Below are positions 5,814 through 7,901 of a stretch of DNA of 7,901 nucleotides, piece after piece. A program made the position numbers and the translations under genes. This DNA is from Chloroflexota bacterium (GTDB taxonomy: Bacteria; Chloroflexota; Dehalococcoidia; Bin125), in NCBI GenBank assembly GCA_027296805.1, contig JAPUIR010000125.1:1-7901 (forward strand), read 5' to 3'. The stretch's first letter is position 1. Each line of letters begins with the position of its first letter. The notes below the pieces were generated by a model. The model made no database searches. It was given only the letters and a program-made list of their open reading frames with translations, and had not been told where the DNA came from.

Positions 5814-7187
5814 TCAGCGATCTTCGCGACGCAGTTCAAGCGAGCGGGCGTGGGCGGTGAGGTTCTCCGCGCGGGCGATGCGCTCCGCCGGGGGCGCGAG
5901 CTCCTGCAGCAGGTCGTGGCCGGCACGGACGACGGAGGTGATCTTGAGAAACTCGCCCACATGGAGCGGCGAGGCGAAGCGAGCGCTGCCGCCGGTAGGC
6001 ATGACGTGGCTGGGCCCCGCGATGTAATCGGCGAGCGCTTCCGGGGAATCTTCGCCTAGGAAGAGGCCGCCGGCGTTGCGGACGGCGTCGATGTGCTTGT
6101 CGGGGTCACGGACGAGCAGCGCCATGTGCTCGGGGGCGAACTCGTTCGCCAGGGCGAGCGCTTCGACGAGGTCGGTCGTGACGACGATGCCGCCACGGTT
6201 GGCGAAGGCCTGCATGGCGATGTCGCCACGCTCCAGCTCTGCCGCCTGCTGGGGCACCTCACGCGCCACCGTTTCGGCCAACTCCGCGCTGGGAGTGATG
6301 AGGATCGGGGCGGCCAGGGGGTCGTGCTCTGCCTGAGCGAGGAGGTCGGCGGCAGCGAGGCGGGGATCGGCGGAATCGTCGGCGACGATGACCGTTTCAG
6401 TCGGACCGTAGATCGCATCGATGCCGACGTCGCCGTAGACCTGGCGCTTGGCGAGTGTGACGAAGCGACCGCCGGGGCCGAAGATCTTGTCGACGGCGGG
6501 GATCGATTCGGTGCCATAGGCCAGAGCGGCGATGGCCTGCGCGCCGCCCACCTTGTAGACGGTGCTTACGCCGGCGATCTCCGCGGCGACGAGCTTCAGC
6601 GGCGAGACCGCCCCCCGAGGCAGGCCGGCGTCGCCGGGGCTGATCGGGCTGGCGATGCAGACGTCCTCGACGCCCGCGACCAGGGCGGGGATCGCGGTGT
6701 GAAGGACCGAGGAGGGATAGACCGCCGTTGTCCCGGGCACGTAGAGCCCGACGCGGCGCAGCGGCCGCACGATCTGTCCGATGCCATCGATGTCAAAGGA
6801 GCGCAGGGAGTGCTCGAGCTGACGCTCGTGATAGCCGCGCACCCGCTCAGCGGCGAGCTGGAGAGCCCGCACGGTCTCGGCGTCGACGAGGGAGCGGGCA
6901 GCCTCGAACTCCTGGGGCTGGACGACGAGCTCGTCGACGAAGCCGTCGATGGTCTGGGCGATCTGCAGCAGCGCTGTGTCGCCGCCCTCGCGCACGTCGC
7001 GCAGGATGCGGCGCACGGCCTCGCCCGCGTCGAGGGGTTCGCCGAACAGACGCTCCACGACGGCCGACTCGCCGGTGCTCAGACTCTCATCGTCCAGGGG
7101 GCGGCGACGCAACACGGTGCGTCGCGCTTCCTCGCCGCCAACGACTATCGGCAGCGGCTGAATCGCGGACGAGGCGTCTACTGACAA
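5814..7187 (-). CDS. hisD: Histidinol dehydrogenase
   Basis: This Zn-dependent NAD enzyme oxidises histidinol twice to histidine, the last step of the pathway. From the TTG at 7187 the protein has 457 residues, slightly longer than the usual 430. Landmarks are LRRVGLYVPGTTAVYPSSVL (residues 143-162), GGAQAIAALAYGTESIP (214-230), IFGPGGRFVTLAKRQVYG (235-252), IDAIYGPTETVIVAD (256-270), Zn-ligand region AQAEHDP (Gln285, His288), catalytic FAPEHMALLV (Glu353, His354), Asp387 in ADYIAGPSH and C-terminal LTAHARS (His446). No ATG lies near the expected N-terminus. TTG is preferred because AGGGAG sits 8 bases upstream and the frame then starts before the family-like EEARRTVLRRRPLD. It overlaps the upstream gene by 10 bases. 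The conserved GPGN reads GPGG and the AGP[ST]E signature reads YGPTE; all catalytic and Zn residues are intact. Confidence 0.94.
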   Translation of the reverse strand: MSVDASSAIQPLPIVVGGEEARRTVLRRRPLDDESLSTGESAVVERLFGEPLDAGEAVRRILRDVREGGDTALLQIAQTIDGFVDELVVQPQEFEAARSLVDAETVRALQLAAERVRGYHERQLEHSLRSFDIDGIGQIVRPLRRVGLYVPGTTAVYPSSVLHTAIPALVAGVEDVCIASPISPGDAGLPRGAVSPLKLVAAEIAGVSTVYKVGGAQAIAALAYGTESIPAVDKIFGPGGRFVTLAKRQVYGDVGIDAIYGPTETVIVADDSADPRLAAADLLAQAEHDPLAAPILITPSAELAETVAREVPQQAAELERGDIAMQAFANRGGIVVTTDLVEALALANEFAPEHMALLVRDPDKHIDAVRNAGGLFLGEDSPEALADYIAGPSHVMPTGGSARFASPLHVGEFLKITSVVRAGHDLLQELAPPAERIARAENLTAHARSLELRREDR

Positions 7188-7901
7188 CCGAGGTACTCCC
7201 TGAGAATCGCCGCGGTGCGCTCCTCGACGCGTTCGAAGAAGCCTTCGACATCGGCTTGGCCGACGCTGCGGATGGTCTCGTCGAGCAGGTCCGGCACTTG
7301 GTCGAGGAAGGCCTGGTAGTCCCCTTCGGTCTCGATGCCGGCGCGGCGGAGATGCCGGGAGGCAATGTACGTGAAGCGCTCCCAGTCCGGCGCATGCTCC
7401 GTCACACTCGCGGAGACGTCGCGCCACTTCTCCAGGGTCTCGGAGTCGATGAAGCCGGCGTCGATCTCGACGGCGGAGGCGAAGAGGGCATCGCGCAAGC
7501 CGGCCATGCTCTCACGGTCCTCGCGTTCGCGTCGGTCCAGTTCGTATTGCAGGACGCGGTCGAGCAGGTTGGCCCGCTCGTTGCCGCCCAGGGCGGAGTG
7601 CTGGCCGAAGTGGGGCCGGTAGACATGCAGGATGTAGTCCTGATCCATTGCGATGTGGCTGATGAAGCCGCAGGCCCAGCGCATGGTGGCGGGGTCGAGA
7701 GCGCCGGGGTCGCGTAGATGGGGGTGAGCCACGAGGAAGTTCTCCACGCAGTCCTGGTGACCCTCGTCGCTGAGATCGAAGAAGTGTGTGCGCTCGCGCT
7801 CCCAACGGGTGAGGACGCGGATGTCGGGCGTGGTGGCGCCGAGGAGAAACTCGCCGGAGCCGGCATCGAAGGGGGCGTCGCTGAGCAAGCCGGCCGCGCG
7901 C
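7178..7901 (-). CDS. Zinc-dependent phospholipase C-like metal hydrolase, 5'-truncated
   Basis: The visible 241 codons encode a soluble, mostly helical, His/Asp-rich protein resembling the bacterial zinc-dependent phospholipase C family. Supporting stretches, counted from the TTG at 7888, are EFLLGATTPDIRVL (residues 13-26), RTHFFDLSDEGHQDC (33-47) and CGFISHIAMDQDYILHVYRPHFG (73-95, His78 and Asp82). These match the family's LLG..APD and G.lSH...D patterns, where His and Asp bind Zn. The frame stays open to the window edge and the family has a His-containing N-terminus before LLG, so the true start lies outside; the TTG at 7888 is not credible as the start. Its TAG (7178-7180) overlaps the hisD start, suggesting coupled translation. 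Substrate is unknown; many members of this family are uncharacterised and phospholipase activity should not be assumed. Confidence 0.75.
   Translation of the reverse strand, partial: RAAGLLSDAPFDAGSGEFLLGATTPDIRVLTRWERERTHFFDLSDEGHQDCVENFLVAHPHLRDPGALDPATMRWACGFISHIAMDQDYILHVYRPHFGQHSALGGNERANLLDRVLQYELDRREREDRESMAGLRDALFASAVEIDAGFIDSETLEKWRDVSASVTEHAPDWERFTYIASRHLRRAGIETEGDYQAFLDQVPDLLDETIRSVGQADVEGFFERVEERTAAILREYLGCQ
7196..7201 (-). promoter_or_regulatory. Ribosome-binding site that decides the hisD TTG start
   Basis: The plus-strand CTCCCT reads AGGGAG on the minus strand, 8 bases before the TTG at 7187-7185 and inside the last codons of the upstream hydrolase gene. It is the main reason to prefer this non-ATG start over the in-frame ATG at 7427, which lies deep inside the upstream gene. 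Confidence 0.6.

Noticed and set aside
5804..5962. hisC starting upstream at 5962
   Set aside because: The added 53 residues overlap hisD and look like Ser/Pro/Arg shadow sequence; the ATG at 5803 gives a normal HisC.
6093..7184. Long plus-strand open frame (363 codons) opposite hisD
   Set aside because: It is antisense to a clear hisD, is rich in Asp/Gly/Arg with no recognisable domain, and such frames are expected opposite GC-rich genes. The same applies to the frames opposite hisC (5165-5860), hisB (4107-4667) and purC (2740-3510).
7188..7427. hisD starting at the ATG at 7427
   Set aside because: The extra 80 residues are Arg/Pro-rich and read out of frame through the hydrolase gene; the TTG at 7187 has a ribosome-binding site and suits the family N-terminus.

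Overview
The window is a GC-rich stretch of bacterial chromosome, almost entirely coding, holding two biosynthetic gene blocks that point at each other. The left block (plus strand, about 1-3989) is a purine operon: purD (5' end cut off by the window), a small single-domain cupin, purB, purC and purS. The right block (minus strand, about 7901-3999, read right to left) is a zinc-dependent phospholipase C-like gene (5' end cut off by the window), then hisD, hisC and hisB. The two blocks meet tail to tail with only 9 bases between the purS and hisB stop codons. I see no RNA genes, mobile elements, CRISPR arrays, origins or attachment sites. No gap between genes exceeds about 62 bases.

The organism cannot be fixed from the sequence alone. 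High GC, a separate purS, a long-type PurC (about 309 residues), a HisD with a Chloroflexota-like N-terminus, and the phospholipase C-like protein together suggest a member of Chloroflexota. This is a similarity judgement from memory, at roughly even confidence.

Metabolically, PurD makes GAR. PurS would act with PurQ and PurL, which are not in the window, on FGAM synthesis. PurC makes SAICAR, and PurB releases AICAR from SAICAR and AMP from adenylosuccinate. HisB, HisC and HisD carry out dehydration, transamination and final oxidation in histidine synthesis. The two pathways are linked because histidine synthesis consumes ATP and returns AICAR to the purine pathway.

Most of the window is ordinary core metabolism. 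The least ordinary parts are: the unexplained cupin inside the purine operon, with a strong stem-loop after it; purS at the operon end without purQ or purL; the hydrolase gene whose end overlaps a probable TTG start of hisD; and the hisC-hisB junction, which has competing hairpins, a 17-base tandem repeat and a tiny ORF whose stop overlaps the hisB start. I found no convincing new multi-gene system.
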